Shown here one piece after another: positions 53,679 through 62,534 of a stretch of DNA of 64,000 nucleotides (positions within the stretch are counted from its first letter, which is position 1; every line of letters starts with the position of its first letter). The DNA comes from Blastopirellula sediminis. GTDB taxonomy: Bacteria > Planctomycetota > Planctomycetia > Pirellulales > Pirellulaceae. A model generated the notes under the pieces. It saw only the letters and a program-made list of their open reading frames with translations. It was not told where the DNA came from and did no database searches. Where the stretch lies: NCBI RefSeq assembly GCF_020966755.1, contig NZ_JAJKFT010000010.1, positions 3,938,481-4,002,480 of the forward strand, in the 5' to 3' direction. Both the position numbers and the translations under genes were made by a program.

Positions 53679-54770
53679 ATGCGTATGCTCGCCTTCGCTG
53701 TTTGTCTGCTGGTCGCCGTTCCGTTACTGGCTGATTCGCCCAAAATCGTCACGATCGCAGGGACCGGCAAGCCGAAACCGAATGGCGTCGGCGCCGCGCT
53801 CGAAACCAACGTCGGTCAGCCGTTCGGCGTCGAGGTCGGTCCTGATGGCGCTCTCTACATCGCCGAGGTCGAAAACCATCGCGTGCTGCGGCTCGACCCG
53901 AAGTCGAAGCAGATCACCGTGGTCGCGGGAACCGGCGAACCGGGCATCGCCGGCGACGGTGGACTGGCGACCGAAGCGCAACTGATCGAACCGTACGAAC
54001 TCCGCTTCGACGCTGACGACAATCTCTACATCGTCGACATGAAGGGAAACAACGTCCGTCGCGTCTCGAGCAAAACGAAGAAGATCGAAACGCTCGCCGG
54101 GACCGGCAAGGCTGGCTTCTCGGGCGACGGCGGTCCGGCGACCAAGGCGCAGCTGAGTCAACCGCATAGCATCGTGGTCGATCCGGCCGGCGAAAACCTT
54201 TACATCGCCGATATCGCCAACCATCGCATTCGCCACGTCAATTTGAAGACCGGCATCATCGACACGCTGGCCGGCAACGGTCAGAAGTCGCTGCCGAGCG
54301 AAGGTCTACTCGACGCGACCAAGCCGCTGATCGGCCCGCGGGCGTTGTTCCTCGATGGCGACACCTTGTGGATCGCGCTGCGTGAAGGACATAGCGTCTG
54401 GCGTCTGGATCTGCCGACGAAGCAGCTGACTCACGTCGCCGGCGACGGCAAGGCTGGCTTCGCGGGAGATGGCGGTCCGGCGAAAACGGCTCGCTTCAAC
54501 GGTCCGAAGGGAATCGCCCTCGGCCCGAACCATGATCTGTTCGTCGTCGACACCGAGAACCAAACGATTCGCCGCATCGATCTCGACAATGCCACCGTCT
54601 CGACGGTCGCCGGCCAAGGCCCGAAAGCTCGCGGCGGCGCCGGAGATGGCGGCTCGGCCACCGAAGCCGAAATGGATCGCCCCCACGGCGTCTGCGTCGG
54701 CGCTGACGGCACGGTCTACATTGGCGACACGAACAACCACCGCGTGCGGATTGTGGAGCCGAAGAAGTAA
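53679..54770 (+). CDS. Secreted NHL-repeat propeller protein
   Basis: 363 residues with a Sec leader MRMLAFAVCLLVAVPLLADS. The mature part is made of NHL-type blades, each with a TIAGTG/TLAGTG start and a GDGGPATKAQLSQPHSIVVD or GDGGLATEAQLIEPYELRFD body, then NLYIVDMKGNNVRRVS and NLYIADIANHRIRHV. About six such units fit a closed propeller. By family it should be a periplasmic or surface binding protein; no enzymatic motif is visible. Similar proteins are abundant in planctomycetes. A family A palindrome follows the stop. Confidence 0.82.
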   Translation: MRMLAFAVCLLVAVPLLADSPKIVTIAGTGKPKPNGVGAALETNVGQPFGVEVGPDGALYIAEVENHRVLRLDPKSKQITVVAGTGEPGIAGDGGLATEAQLIEPYELRFDADDNLYIVDMKGNNVRRVSSKTKKIETLAGTGKAGFSGDGGPATKAQLSQPHSIVVDPAGENLYIADIANHRIRHVNLKTGIIDTLAGNGQKSLPSEGLLDATKPLIGPRALFLDGDTLWIALREGHSVWRLDLPTKQLTHVAGDGKAGFAGDGGPAKTARFNGPKGIALGPNHDLFVVDTENQTIRRIDLDNATVSTVAGQGPKARGGAGDGGSATEAEMDRPHGVCVGADGTVYIGDTNNHRVRIVEPKK

Positions 54771-54801
54771 GAGCGGGTTCTTCAGACGCCGGATGACATC
54801 G

Positions 54802-54956
54802 ACACTAACCCGAGGCGCGAGCCGAGGGAATGCGTTAGGCCAATGACGAATGTCGAAACCAGAATGACGAATGGGAGAGTTTGTTCGTCATTCGAGCTTC
54901 GACATTCGTCATTTCATGCAGACCGCGTTCCCTCGGCTCGCGCCTCGGGTTAGTGT
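54802..54956. repeat. Palindromic repeat family A, copy 5 (most complete)
   Basis: Arms ACACTAACCCGAGGCGCGAG... and ...CTCGCGCCTCGGGTTAGTGT are perfect complements of 29 bp. The core ATGACGAATGTCGAAACCAG and its near complement (ending TTCGACATTCGTCAT) form an inner hairpin. It lies between the stops of two convergent genes. Confidence 0.92.
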
Positions 54957-54971
54957 GGGGAGAGTGCTCTC

Positions 54972-55856
54972 TTAGAACTCCGGCACCATTCGGTCGAGCG
55001 CTTGCAGGGCCACCGGCCAGGGCGGTTTGCTTTGCTGGTAGGTGTTCCACCAGGTGAGCGCCGTCCCGGCAAGATCGAGGCCTACCCCTTGCGGGAATCG
55101 CCACGTTTCGCAGGCCAGCTTCACGTTCGCCTCATTGAACTGCGTCAGCTCGACATATTCGGCCGACGCGAGAATCGGCGGCAGCACGGCCAGGCCGGCG
55201 ATCGTCGGCAGCCGATCCTGCGAGATCAGATCGCTATAGATCGGCAGGTCTAGATTCAACTGCGCCAGCCCCCAGGCCAAGCGGACCACTTCGGGCAATT
55301 TTGGCTCCCCGTCGTAGAGCATCGCCTCCAAGCGGACGCTGTTGTACGGCAGATGGGCCCGCAGTCCTCCCCCCCGACATGGCAGAACGAGGATCACGGT
55401 GGCGGTCTCGGTCAGGAGATCTTCGCTCGTCAGGAACCCAAAATACCGCAAAAGTCCCGGACCGCGGGCTTCCCAATGTTCGCGGATCGGGCCGCCGCGC
55501 TGGGTCAGTTCGTCGGTCAGATTCGGTTTGGCGGTACGCATCGCCAGCTTCAGATCGCGGATTCGGCCGGAGACGCGGGAGCTGTCTTCGGGGCCTCCGC
55601 CGCCCCCAATTTTCCGAATAACGACCTCGACCAGCTCCTTTTCGTTCTCAATTCCGGCCGCCAAAGGGACCACGTGACGCCAAAAACGGCGAACATCCAT
55701 TCCCGAGGTTTCCAGGTCGGCGGTGAGCAGTGCGAGCGGCTCAGCGGCCGCTTGGGCGAGGGCTGGGTCGTTGATCGTCTCGCCCCGGCGGAGAAGTTCG
55801 GCCACATGCAGAAAACTGGCGGAACTGCTGGCCAGCCAGGTTAACTCCGGTTTCAT
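54972..55856 (-). CDS. Hypothetical protein, 294 aa
   Basis: From ATG 55856 (MKPELTWLASSSASFLHVAE) behind AAGGAAGC, a good ribosome site. It is soluble, with many helices, a Gly-rich turn (IRKIGGGGGPEDSS), a strand part (ETATVILVLPCRGGGLRAHL) and a C-terminal helix-rich end. No domain is recognised. An ATG further upstream (55922) would overlap the divergent speA leader and is rejected. It is divergent from the arginine decarboxylase gene, with 120 bp between the starts. Confidence 0.55.
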   Translation of the reverse strand: MKPELTWLASSSASFLHVAELLRRGETINDPALAQAAAEPLALLTADLETSGMDVRRFWRHVVPLAAGIENEKELVEVVIRKIGGGGGPEDSSRVSGRIRDLKLAMRTAKPNLTDELTQRGGPIREHWEARGPGLLRYFGFLTSEDLLTETATVILVLPCRGGGLRAHLPYNSVRLEAMLYDGEPKLPEVVRLAWGLAQLNLDLPIYSDLISQDRLPTIAGLAVLPPILASAEYVELTQFNEANVKLACETWRFPQGVGLDLAGTALTWWNTYQQSKPPWPVALQALDRMVPEF

Positions 55857-55926
55857 CGGGGATGCTTCCTTTCGCAACTGGCGCCAAATGCCGTAGAATA
55901 CACGGCATTGGCTTTTTCCCACCCGT

Positions 55927-55946
55927 AACGCCTGGAGGCAGGCGTT
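55927..55946 (+). promoter_or_regulatory. Small hairpin upstream of speA
   Basis: AACGCCTG-GAGG-CAGGCGTT (55927-55946) is a perfect 8-bp stem with a 4-base loop 33 bp before the speA ATG. It could act in the leader or be one of the common CGCCTGGAGGCAGGCG-type repeats of planctomycetes. Confidence 0.4.
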
Positions 55947-55978
55947 CCGCCTTTGACATTTCCAATCTAAGGTTAGCG

Positions 55979-57892
55979 ATGCTCACAGAGGCAGGCAATC
56001 GATGGACCGTGTCCGACTCACGCGAACTGTACGAAGTTGCGCGCTGGGGCAAGGGATTCTTCTCCATCACCGAAAACGGCAAGTTGGCCGTCCACCCCAA
56101 CCGCGATCCCGAGGTCTCGGTCGAGTTGGAATCGATCGTGAGTCGCCTGGAACAGCGCGGGCTCGATCTGCCGATCCTGGTTCGCTTTAGCGGGATCCTG
56201 GAAAACCGCCTGAAAGAGATCCGCGACGTCTTTGACGTGGCGATCCGCGAGTACGGCTATCAAAACAAGTACGCCTGCGTTTACCCGATCAAGGTGAACC
56301 AGCAGCGTCAGGTGGTGGAAGAAGTTCTGCAGTTCGGCCGCAAGCATGGGTTTGGCCTGGAAGCCGGCAGCAAGCCGGAACTGCTGGCCGTGATCGCGCT
56401 GACCGACAACGACACCCCGATCATCTGCAACGGCTTCAAAGACGCCGAGTACATCGAAATCGCGATGTACGCGACGAAGATCGGCCGCAACATCATCCCG
56501 GTGGTCGAGAAGTACAGCGAACTGATGCTGATTCTCGAATACGCCGAAAAGATCGGCGTTCGCCCGCAGATCGGGATGCGGGTAAAGCTCGCTTCCCGCG
56601 GCGCCGGCAAGTGGTCCGCCTCAGGCGGTTACCGCAGCAAGTTCGGCCTGACCGTGACCGAAGTGCTGAAAGGCCTGGAAGAGCTGAAATCGCGCGGCAT
56701 GGAAGATTGCTTCAAGCTGCTCCACTACCATCAGGGGAGCCAGGTCAGCAACATTCGCCACGTGAAGTCGGCGCTGGTCGAATCGGCCCGCATTTACGTC
56801 GACCTGGTCCGTCGCGGCGCCGGTTTGTGCTACTTGGACGTCGGCGGCGGTTTGGGGGTCGACTACGACGGTTCGCAGACCGACTTCGAGTCGAGCATGA
56901 ACTACTCGATCGAAGAATACGCTCGCGACGTCGTTTCGCACGTCCAGGGGATTTGCGATGCGGCCGGGGTGGCCCATCCGCATTTGCTGTCGGAAAGCGG
57001 TCGTGCGATCGTCGCGTTCCACAGCATGCTGATTTTTGAGGTCCTCGGCGTCGCTGAGCAAGTGAGCGGCGATCAGATTGATCCGCTGCCGGATGACGCT
57101 CCGGCGCCCCTCCGCGATCTGTACGAAGCGCATCAAAACGTTTCGCAGCGGACGGTGCTGGAAAGCTTCCACGACGCCCAAATGGCGCTCGACACGTCGT
57201 TGAACATGTTCAGCAACGGCAATATGACGCTCGAACAGCGGAGCATCGCCGAAACGATCTACTGGAGCTTGTGCGCCAAGATCCGTACGTTGACCAAGAG
57301 CTTGTCGAACGTGCCGGAAGATCTGGACGGCTTGGATCGGCTGCTCAGCGACACCTACTTCGGCAACTTCTCCCTTTTCCAGTCGATGCCTGACAGCTGG
57401 GCGATCGGCCAATTGTTCCCGGTGATGCCGATTCATCGCTTGGACGAAGAGCCGCAGCGTTTGGGAGTGATCGGCGATATTACCTGCGACTCGGACGGCA
57501 AGATCGACTCGTTCATCGATTTGCGGAACGTTAAGCGGGCGTTGCCGCTGCACAAGCTGAACGGCGGGCAGTACATCCTGGGAGCGTTCCTGGTTGGCGC
57601 CTATCAGGAAATCCTCGGCGACTTGCATAACCTGTTTGGCGACACGAACACCGTGCACGTCGAACTGGGCGAAAATGGGCAGCCTCATTTCTCGCACATC
57701 ATCAAAGGGGATACCGTCACCGAAGTGCTGAAGTACGTCCAGTTCACCGAACGCGAGCTGGTCGACAAGATGCAGTCTTCGGTGGAAGAGATGACCCGCA
57801 AGGGAGACCTGGAGCACAAGGAAGCGGGCGCGATCATGCAGTACTACGAGCAAGGTCTCCGCGGCTATACCTATCTGGAAAAGTCGCCTTAG
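55979..57892 (+). CDS. speA: Biosynthetic arginine decarboxylase
   Basis: 637 residues from ATG 55979; the ORF extends upstream through non-coding-like sequence. It decarboxylates arginine to agmatine, the first step of the agmatine route to putrescine and spermidine. It uses the alanine-racemase-type fold with PLP on K105 in VYPIKVNQQRQV. GSKPELLAVIAL, LHYHQGSQVSNIRH and LDVGGGLGVDYDG are PLP-phosphate contacts, and the substrate Cys lies in DITCDSDGKID near the C-terminus. The length matches SpeA of other bacteria. A hairpin follows the stop, so it may end there. Confidence 0.95.
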   Translation: MLTEAGNRWTVSDSRELYEVARWGKGFFSITENGKLAVHPNRDPEVSVELESIVSRLEQRGLDLPILVRFSGILENRLKEIRDVFDVAIREYGYQNKYACVYPIKVNQQRQVVEEVLQFGRKHGFGLEAGSKPELLAVIALTDNDTPIICNGFKDAEYIEIAMYATKIGRNIIPVVEKYSELMLILEYAEKIGVRPQIGMRVKLASRGAGKWSASGGYRSKFGLTVTEVLKGLEELKSRGMEDCFKLLHYHQGSQVSNIRHVKSALVESARIYVDLVRRGAGLCYLDVGGGLGVDYDGSQTDFESSMNYSIEEYARDVVSHVQGICDAAGVAHPHLLSESGRAIVAFHSMLIFEVLGVAEQVSGDQIDPLPDDAPAPLRDLYEAHQNVSQRTVLESFHDAQMALDTSLNMFSNGNMTLEQRSIAETIYWSLCAKIRTLTKSLSNVPEDLDGLDRLLSDTYFGNFSLFQSMPDSWAIGQLFPVMPIHRLDEEPQRLGVIGDITCDSDGKIDSFIDLRNVKRALPLHKLNGGQYILGAFLVGAYQEILGDLHNLFGDTNTVHVELGENGQPHFSHIIKGDTVTEVLKYVQFTERELVDKMQSSVEEMTRKGDLEHKEAGAIMQYYEQGLRGYTYLEKSP

Positions 57893-57903
57893 TCCGACGG
57901 TCG

Positions 57904-57925
57904 AACGCCGCCGACTAGCGGCGTT
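57904..57925. terminator. Hairpin after speA
   Basis: AACGCCGC (57904-57911) and GCGGCGTT (57918-57925) pair perfectly with a 6-base loop, 12 bp after the speA stop. The following bases (TGACGCTCTG) are not a T-run. Confidence 0.4.
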
Positions 57926-57949
57926 TGACGCTCTGAGTGGAGCCGGGAA

Positions 57950-59368
57950 TTGTCGACGCATCTTGTTCGCGCCAGCGGCGAATTTCGCCCGATGTTGCGA
58001 CTTGCGGTGCCGGTGTTGGCGGAGCAGTCGCTTGAGTTTCTAGTTGGGATGGTCGACACCTACCTGGCCGGGCATGCGCTGCCGGACGACTTGAAGACGC
58101 CCGGTCTGGCGGCGGTCGGGCTGATGGCCTACGCGATGTGGATGACCTTCACGATTTTCGCGTCGGTCGGCGTCGGTGCGACGGCGGTGATCGCACGGCT
58201 GATCGGCGCCGGAGAAACGGAAGACGCAGCGCTGGCCGCCAATCAAGCGCTGGTCGCGGGCGCATTTGCGGCGGTGATCGGCACGGCGGCTCTCTACTTC
58301 GGCGCGAGCGGCTTCGTCTCGATTATGCAATTGGAAGCGGACGCGGCTCGCTTGGCGGTCCAGTACCTGCAGATTATCGCCCCTTCCCTCCCCTTTCTAA
58401 TGATCATCGCGATCGGCACCGCGTGTCTGCATGGTGCCGGAGATACGGTGAGCGGGCTCGGCGTGATGACGATCGTCAACCTGATCAACGTCGCGGTCAG
58501 CACGACGCTGGCGTTTGGTTGGGGACCAGCGCCGCAGCTGGGCTGGGCCGGCATTGCGATCGGAACCGCCGCGGCCCATATCGTCGGCGGGTGTTTGATC
58601 CTGCTGCTGCTGATCGGCGGTCGTGCCGGAATGAAGATGCATCTGCGCTGGCTGCGTCCCGATTGGAAGATGATCTGGCGGCTGATCCGCGTTGGACTGC
58701 CGAGCGGCGCCAACGACGCCCTGACGCTCAGTTGCCATCTCTGGTACCTGGGAATCATCAACAGCATGGGAACGCTGACTGCCGCGGCGCATGGACTGGG
58801 GGTGCGGTGCGAAGGTCCGAGCTATCTCGGCGCCGGCGCGTTCGCGGTCGCCGCGTCGACCATGACGGGGCAGTTTCTCGGCGCCAAAGATCCCGCGCGA
58901 GCGTTTCGCGCCACGATGCATTCATTGGCGGCCGGCGCGGCGCTAGTAACCGCTTACGGCGTCTTCCTCTATTTCGGCGGCGATATACTAACGTGGCTCT
59001 ATCTGGGGAAGGTTGAGCCTGGGAGTACGAATGCGGAGACCGCCGAGCTGACGGTGCGGCTGCTGAAGATCGTCGCCTTTTCGACGCCGTTCATGGCGGT
59101 GTTGGCGATTTTGGCTGGCGCTTTGCGTGGCGCGGGAGATACCCGGTTCCCGTTTATGATCACGATGATCGGGCAATTGGGGATCCGCATCCCCGGCGTT
59201 TACATCGTTGCGCTTGACGTCATCCCGCTACCGATCATCGGCGACGTTCCTGGCCTGGGTTACGGAATCGTCGGCGCGTGGTGGGTGATGGTCTTCGACG
59301 TCGTCGTCCGGGCGCTGCTGATGACCGTGCGTTATCTCCATGGCGGTTGGCGCGAGATTGAAGTGTAG
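57950..59368 (+). CDS. MATE-family efflux transporter
   Basis: 472 residues if translation starts at TTG 57950; an ATG at 57992 (MLRLAVPVLAEQ) would remove 14 residues. About twelve hydrophobic segments in two similar halves fit the MATE fold: LAVPVLAEQSLEFLVGMVD, GVGATAVIARLIGAGETEDA (the family G-rich loop), ATMTGQFLGAKDP-type sequence in the second half, and GALRGAGDTRFPFMI. It exports drugs or metabolites in exchange for Na+ or H+. It follows speA by 57 bp, but a hairpin lies between. It is convergent with the next gene across a family A palindrome. Confidence 0.9.
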   Translation: MSTHLVRASGEFRPMLRLAVPVLAEQSLEFLVGMVDTYLAGHALPDDLKTPGLAAVGLMAYAMWMTFTIFASVGVGATAVIARLIGAGETEDAALAANQALVAGAFAAVIGTAALYFGASGFVSIMQLEADAARLAVQYLQIIAPSLPFLMIIAIGTACLHGAGDTVSGLGVMTIVNLINVAVSTTLAFGWGPAPQLGWAGIAIGTAAAHIVGGCLILLLLIGGRAGMKMHLRWLRPDWKMIWRLIRVGLPSGANDALTLSCHLWYLGIINSMGTLTAAAHGLGVRCEGPSYLGAGAFAVAASTMTGQFLGAKDPARAFRATMHSLAAGAALVTAYGVFLYFGGDILTWLYLGKVEPGSTNAETAELTVRLLKIVAFSTPFMAVLAILAGALRGAGDTRFPFMITMIGQLGIRIPGVYIVALDVIPLPIIGDVPGLGYGIVGAWWVMVFDVVVRALLMTVRYLHGGWREIEV

Positions 59369-59388
59369 AACAACGCGAAAAGCCATCG

Positions 59389-59540
59389 TAGCCCGAGGCG
59401 CGAGCCGAGGGAATTCGGTCATCCCAGAAATGATGAATGCCGAAGCTCGAATGACGAAATCACATTCGTTCGTCATTCTGGTTTCGACATTCGTTATTTA
59501 GCCAAACGCATTCCCTCGGCTCGCGCCTCGGGTTAGTGTT
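59389..59540. repeat. Palindromic repeat family A, copy 6
   Basis: Left arm TAGCCCGAGGCGCGAGCCGA... and right arm ...CTCGGCTCGCGCCTCGGGTT. The core is inverted relative to other copies: here the GTTTCGACATTCG version is on the right and GAATGCCGAAGCTCGAATGA on the left. It lies in a convergent junction. Confidence 0.9.
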
Positions 59541-59546
59541 GCGTCT

Positions 59547-60077
59547 TTAGTGAGCGGTCGGAACCATCCGCAGGTCGTCCGCGGTGTCGAACTTCATGTC
59601 GGGCCCGGCGCTGCGGACGGCGTAGTCGATGCCGGAGTCTTCCGGTTCGTAGCGGACCGATTGTTGCCACGCGTCGGTGATCGGCAGGACCAGCTTGTTG
59701 CCGTCGACCCCTTCGGGGAGCTCCCCTTTTTCGCGACGATCGGTTTCAATCACGACGATCGCGTCGTCGAGTCGAGCCAGCGTTTGCTCGATCTGCGGCA
59801 CTTCGTGGGCGTAGTGATGATACGTTTCGGTCGCCACCGCCGCCGTACCGACAATGGCCGCGATCAATGCGGTTCCCACCATGCCGACTACGAAGCCGGC
59901 GACCGCAAAGCCGCGGCGCGGATGAAACATCGCCAGGAGGCTGAGGATCAATCCGATCGGACTCAGCAGCCCGAGGGTGAAGACCAACCCAAACAGCGAA
60001 ACGAAAAAGCCCCAGATCCCCAGCGCGTTGACCGGGGGACGCAACGGTTTGGCTGAATTGGAGTTACGACAGCACAT
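59547..60077 (-). CDS. Membrane protein with pseudopilin-like C-terminal domain
   Basis: 176 residues. Two helices near the N-terminus (IWGFFVSLFGLVFTLGLLSP and FAVAGFVVGMVGTALIAAIV) form a DUF4190-like hairpin. From about residue 90 the sequence LARLDDAIVVIETDRREKGE then WQQSVRYEPEDSGIDY and VRSAGPDMKFDTADDLR resembles the end of GspG-type major pseudopilins (DPW..Y..P, SAGPDGKxGTxDD). Such ends bind calcium. This fusion of a membrane hairpin with a pseudopilin tail is unusual. No type II secretion genes are near. The stop follows the family A palindrome. Confidence 0.65.
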   Translation of the reverse strand: MCCRNSNSAKPLRPPVNALGIWGFFVSLFGLVFTLGLLSPIGLILSLLAMFHPRRGFAVAGFVVGMVGTALIAAIVGTAAVATETYHHYAHEVPQIEQTLARLDDAIVVIETDRREKGELPEGVDGNKLVLPITDAWQQSVRYEPEDSGIDYAVRSAGPDMKFDTADDLRMVPTAH

Positions 60078-60128
60078 GGACGATCCCTCTGGAAAAAATG
60101 GTTCTCATTCCTAGAGGGTGTTCGCTGG

Positions 60129-62324
60129 CTATTTGAATTTCTTGAACTCTCCGGCCTTATATTTTCGCCAATACTCAAAAAGATGTCGGCGAACTTTCGG
60201 CGAGAGGAGAATGACCCCCACAATGTTGGGAAACGCCATCGACAACAGCATCATGTCGGAGAAGTCGATCACCGCTCCCAGATTGGCGACGGCCCCGATA
60301 AAGACGAAGCCGACGTAAAGCACCTTGTAAACCATCGTGCTGCCGGCGCCAAACAAGCGTTCCCAGCAACGTTCGCCGTAGTAGCTCCACGAGATGATCG
60401 TCGAGTAGGCGAAGAGGAGAATCGAAATCGAGAGGATGTAGGAGAACCACCAGACTTCCTTCTCAAAGGCTTGGGAGGTCAGCGCGGCGCCTTTCAGTCC
60501 CTGGTCGACGACCCAGTCTTTGTTATCCCACGCGTTGGTAATCAGAATCACCATCGCGGTCATCGAGCAGACGACGATCGTATCGATGAACGGTCCGAGC
60601 AGTGCGACCAGACCTTCGCGAATCGGCTGATCGGTCTTGGCGGCGCTATGGGCGATCGCGGCGCTGCCGACGCCGGCCTCGTTGCTGAACGCGGCCCGTT
60701 GGATGCCGATGATCGCAACGCCGATGATCCCGCCCAGGGCCGCCTTCGGTGTGAACGCTTCGGTGAAGATGCTCTGGAACAAGTGCGGCACTTCCCCGAT
60801 GTGCATCAGGATCACGTAGATGCACATCAAGACGTACGAGATGCACATGATCGGCACGATCTTGCTGGAGACCGCGGCGATGCGCTTGATGCCGCCGATG
60901 ATCACTAGCGCGACCAGGATCGCAAAGACGACGCCGAAGCCCATCTTGAAGTTTTGGGCGAAGAGATTGAGTTCGGTTTGCAAGGCGGCCTTTTGTTCCT
61001 GCAGTTCCGCCAATTTCGTCCAATCTTCGGCCTTTTCGGCGGCGCTGATTTCAATCGCCAGGTCCGAAATTTTGTCCTGCTTGGCGCCTTGGATCAATTG
61101 CACCGCGGCGTCGGCCGACTGGTTCGACTGGAACATGTTGCCGCCGCCGAAACTGGCCATAATGCAGAGGACCGCGAAGACGACTGAGAAGACGATGCCG
61201 ACCGGTTTCAGGCCGATTTCTTCGAAGCCTCGCAGCAAATACTGCATCGGACCGCCGAGGATCGTGCCGTCCGGCTTCACTTCGCGGTACATCTGGCCGA
61301 GCGTACATTCGGCGAACTTACTGGCCATCCCCAGGAAGCCGCAGAGCATCATCCAGAAGAAAGCGCCAGGGCCGCCGGTCGTCATCGCGATCGTCACGCC
61401 GGCGATGTTACCGAGACCGACCGTCGCGGAGAGCGCCGATGCGAGCGCCTGGAAGTGGGTCACTTCGCCCGGCTCATCAGGATCGTCGTAAGCGCCGCTG
61501 ACGACTTCGATCGAATGGCGGAAGCCCCAGAAGTTGACGAAGCCGAAGTAGATGGTGAAGAACAACGCGCCCCCGGCCAGCCAAACGACCACCAGCGGAG
61601 CATTGCCGACTTTTTCGGTCAGAATATACGGGGGCTCCCCCGCTTCGCCGCCAAGTTTCAGCAGATGACGATCGGCCATCTCCTGAATCTGCTCCGGCGT
61701 TTTCCAGTCGGCCACGTCCTGACTCAGCAAGCCGCGGATGTCGCCTGCTTCTTTGTAGACGACCTTGCCGTCGGCGAGCGTTTGCTGCACGTACTTGGTC
61801 GTGGTATCGACTTTGATGGCGACCACTTCGACGCTCTTACCGCCAAGCTTGCCCAGGCTGAACGGCTGTTTCGAGTTGCCCGAGAGGAGCTTGCCGCGGG
61901 CTTTCCAGGTGTCGGCTTCGGCGAGCGTCAGCGAGTCCGGGAAGTTGACCGGTTTCTCGGCGACGTCCGGTTGGTAGATCGTAAACGGCAGTTCCGGCTC
62001 TTCGATCGGTCGCGTGTAGTGGACGACGTGATCGAACTGCACGTACTTCTGCGTGGTCCAGTAGACCGGCCGCATCAGCACGCTGGCCGCCATCTCGACC
62101 CCCGGTTCGAAGACCGAGTTGATCTGGCCGTTCACGCGCTCGGCGGTCGTCTGCTCTTCCGGAACGTCAGCGTAGGAGAGTTCCGGTGCCGAGTCGGGGA
62201 TCTTCTCCGCGATCTTCTCTTCGGCGGCCGGCTTTTTTGGTTGGTCTTGAGCGAAGCTAGCGATCGTCGAGAAAGCGATTGCAGCGCAAGCGATTACGCA
62301 CAGGGAGAGTGGCGCGCGAAACAT
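60129..62324 (-). CDS. Alanine/glycine:cation symporter (AgcS) with large N-terminal insertion
   Basis: 731 residues, against about 450-500 for usual AgcS proteins. It starts with a Sec-like leader (residues 1-25) and a Lys/Glu-rich stretch. INSVFEPGVEMAASVL (68-83) matches the first helix of AgcS, but about 150 residues of soluble sequence (about 85-240) follow before the next helix, where standard proteins continue directly. From 245 the transporter core is normal: VGLGNIAGVTIAMTTGGPGA, FAECTLGQMYRE and FSNEAGVGSAAIAHSAA. A second, coiled-coil-like insert (about 405-455) is rich in Ala, Glu, Lys and Gln. It should import alanine or glycine with sodium. The insertion is unexplained. Confidence 0.9.
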   Translation of the reverse strand: MFRAPLSLCVIACAAIAFSTIASFAQDQPKKPAAEEKIAEKIPDSAPELSYADVPEEQTTAERVNGQINSVFEPGVEMAASVLMRPVYWTTQKYVQFDHVVHYTRPIEEPELPFTIYQPDVAEKPVNFPDSLTLAEADTWKARGKLLSGNSKQPFSLGKLGGKSVEVVAIKVDTTTKYVQQTLADGKVVYKEAGDIRGLLSQDVADWKTPEQIQEMADRHLLKLGGEAGEPPYILTEKVGNAPLVVVWLAGGALFFTIYFGFVNFWGFRHSIEVVSGAYDDPDEPGEVTHFQALASALSATVGLGNIAGVTIAMTTGGPGAFFWMMLCGFLGMASKFAECTLGQMYREVKPDGTILGGPMQYLLRGFEEIGLKPVGIVFSVVFAVLCIMASFGGGNMFQSNQSADAAVQLIQGAKQDKISDLAIEISAAEKAEDWTKLAELQEQKAALQTELNLFAQNFKMGFGVVFAILVALVIIGGIKRIAAVSSKIVPIMCISYVLMCIYVILMHIGEVPHLFQSIFTEAFTPKAALGGIIGVAIIGIQRAAFSNEAGVGSAAIAHSAAKTDQPIREGLVALLGPFIDTIVVCSMTAMVILITNAWDNKDWVVDQGLKGAALTSQAFEKEVWWFSYILSISILLFAYSTIISWSYYGERCWERLFGAGSTMVYKVLYVGFVFIGAVANLGAVIDFSDMMLLSMAFPNIVGVILLSPKVRRHLFEYWRKYKAGEFKKFK

Positions 62325-62407
62325 GCCCGAAGAGTCCTTCGTGATTGGCGGCGAATTGGCCGTTAGTGATAGGGGGATTCAGCGCATGAGGGGTGTGGGC
62401 GTCGTGG

Positions 62408-62437
62408 TTCTACCATTTTAACTAATTGTCTGTCAAC
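62408..62437 (-). promoter_or_regulatory. Likely promoter of the AgcS gene
   Basis: On the minus strand the -35 box TTGACA (complement of 62432-62437) is perfect and a -10 box TAGAAC (complement of 62408-62413) lies 18 bases on. It would give a leader of about 80 bases. I see no glycine-riboswitch features in it. Confidence 0.5.
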
Positions 62438-62473
62438 CGGTTACGTCGTTGGGTGGGGCTCCCCGCGAATTTT

Positions 62474-62512
62474 CAAACATATGGTTGTCAAAAATGCGAT
62501 AATCAATAAGAT
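62474..62512 (+). promoter_or_regulatory. Promoter and possible self-operator of the SufR-like gene
   Basis: The -35 box TTGTCA (62485-62490) and -10 box TAAGAT (62507-62512) are 16 bases apart. A CAAA-N6-GTTG element (62474-62487) overlaps the -35 box. It is one base from the CAAC-N6-GTTG operator described for cyanobacterial SufR, so binding would block the promoter. Confidence 0.5.
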
Positions 62513-62534
62513 AGCCTACAGAGGAATCAAGTTA

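Noticed and set aside
62435-62452. CAAC-N10-GTTG element between AgcS and the SufR-like gene
   Set aside because: The spacing is 10 and not 6, so it does not match the SufR-type operator. It overlaps the AgcS -35 box and may be chance.
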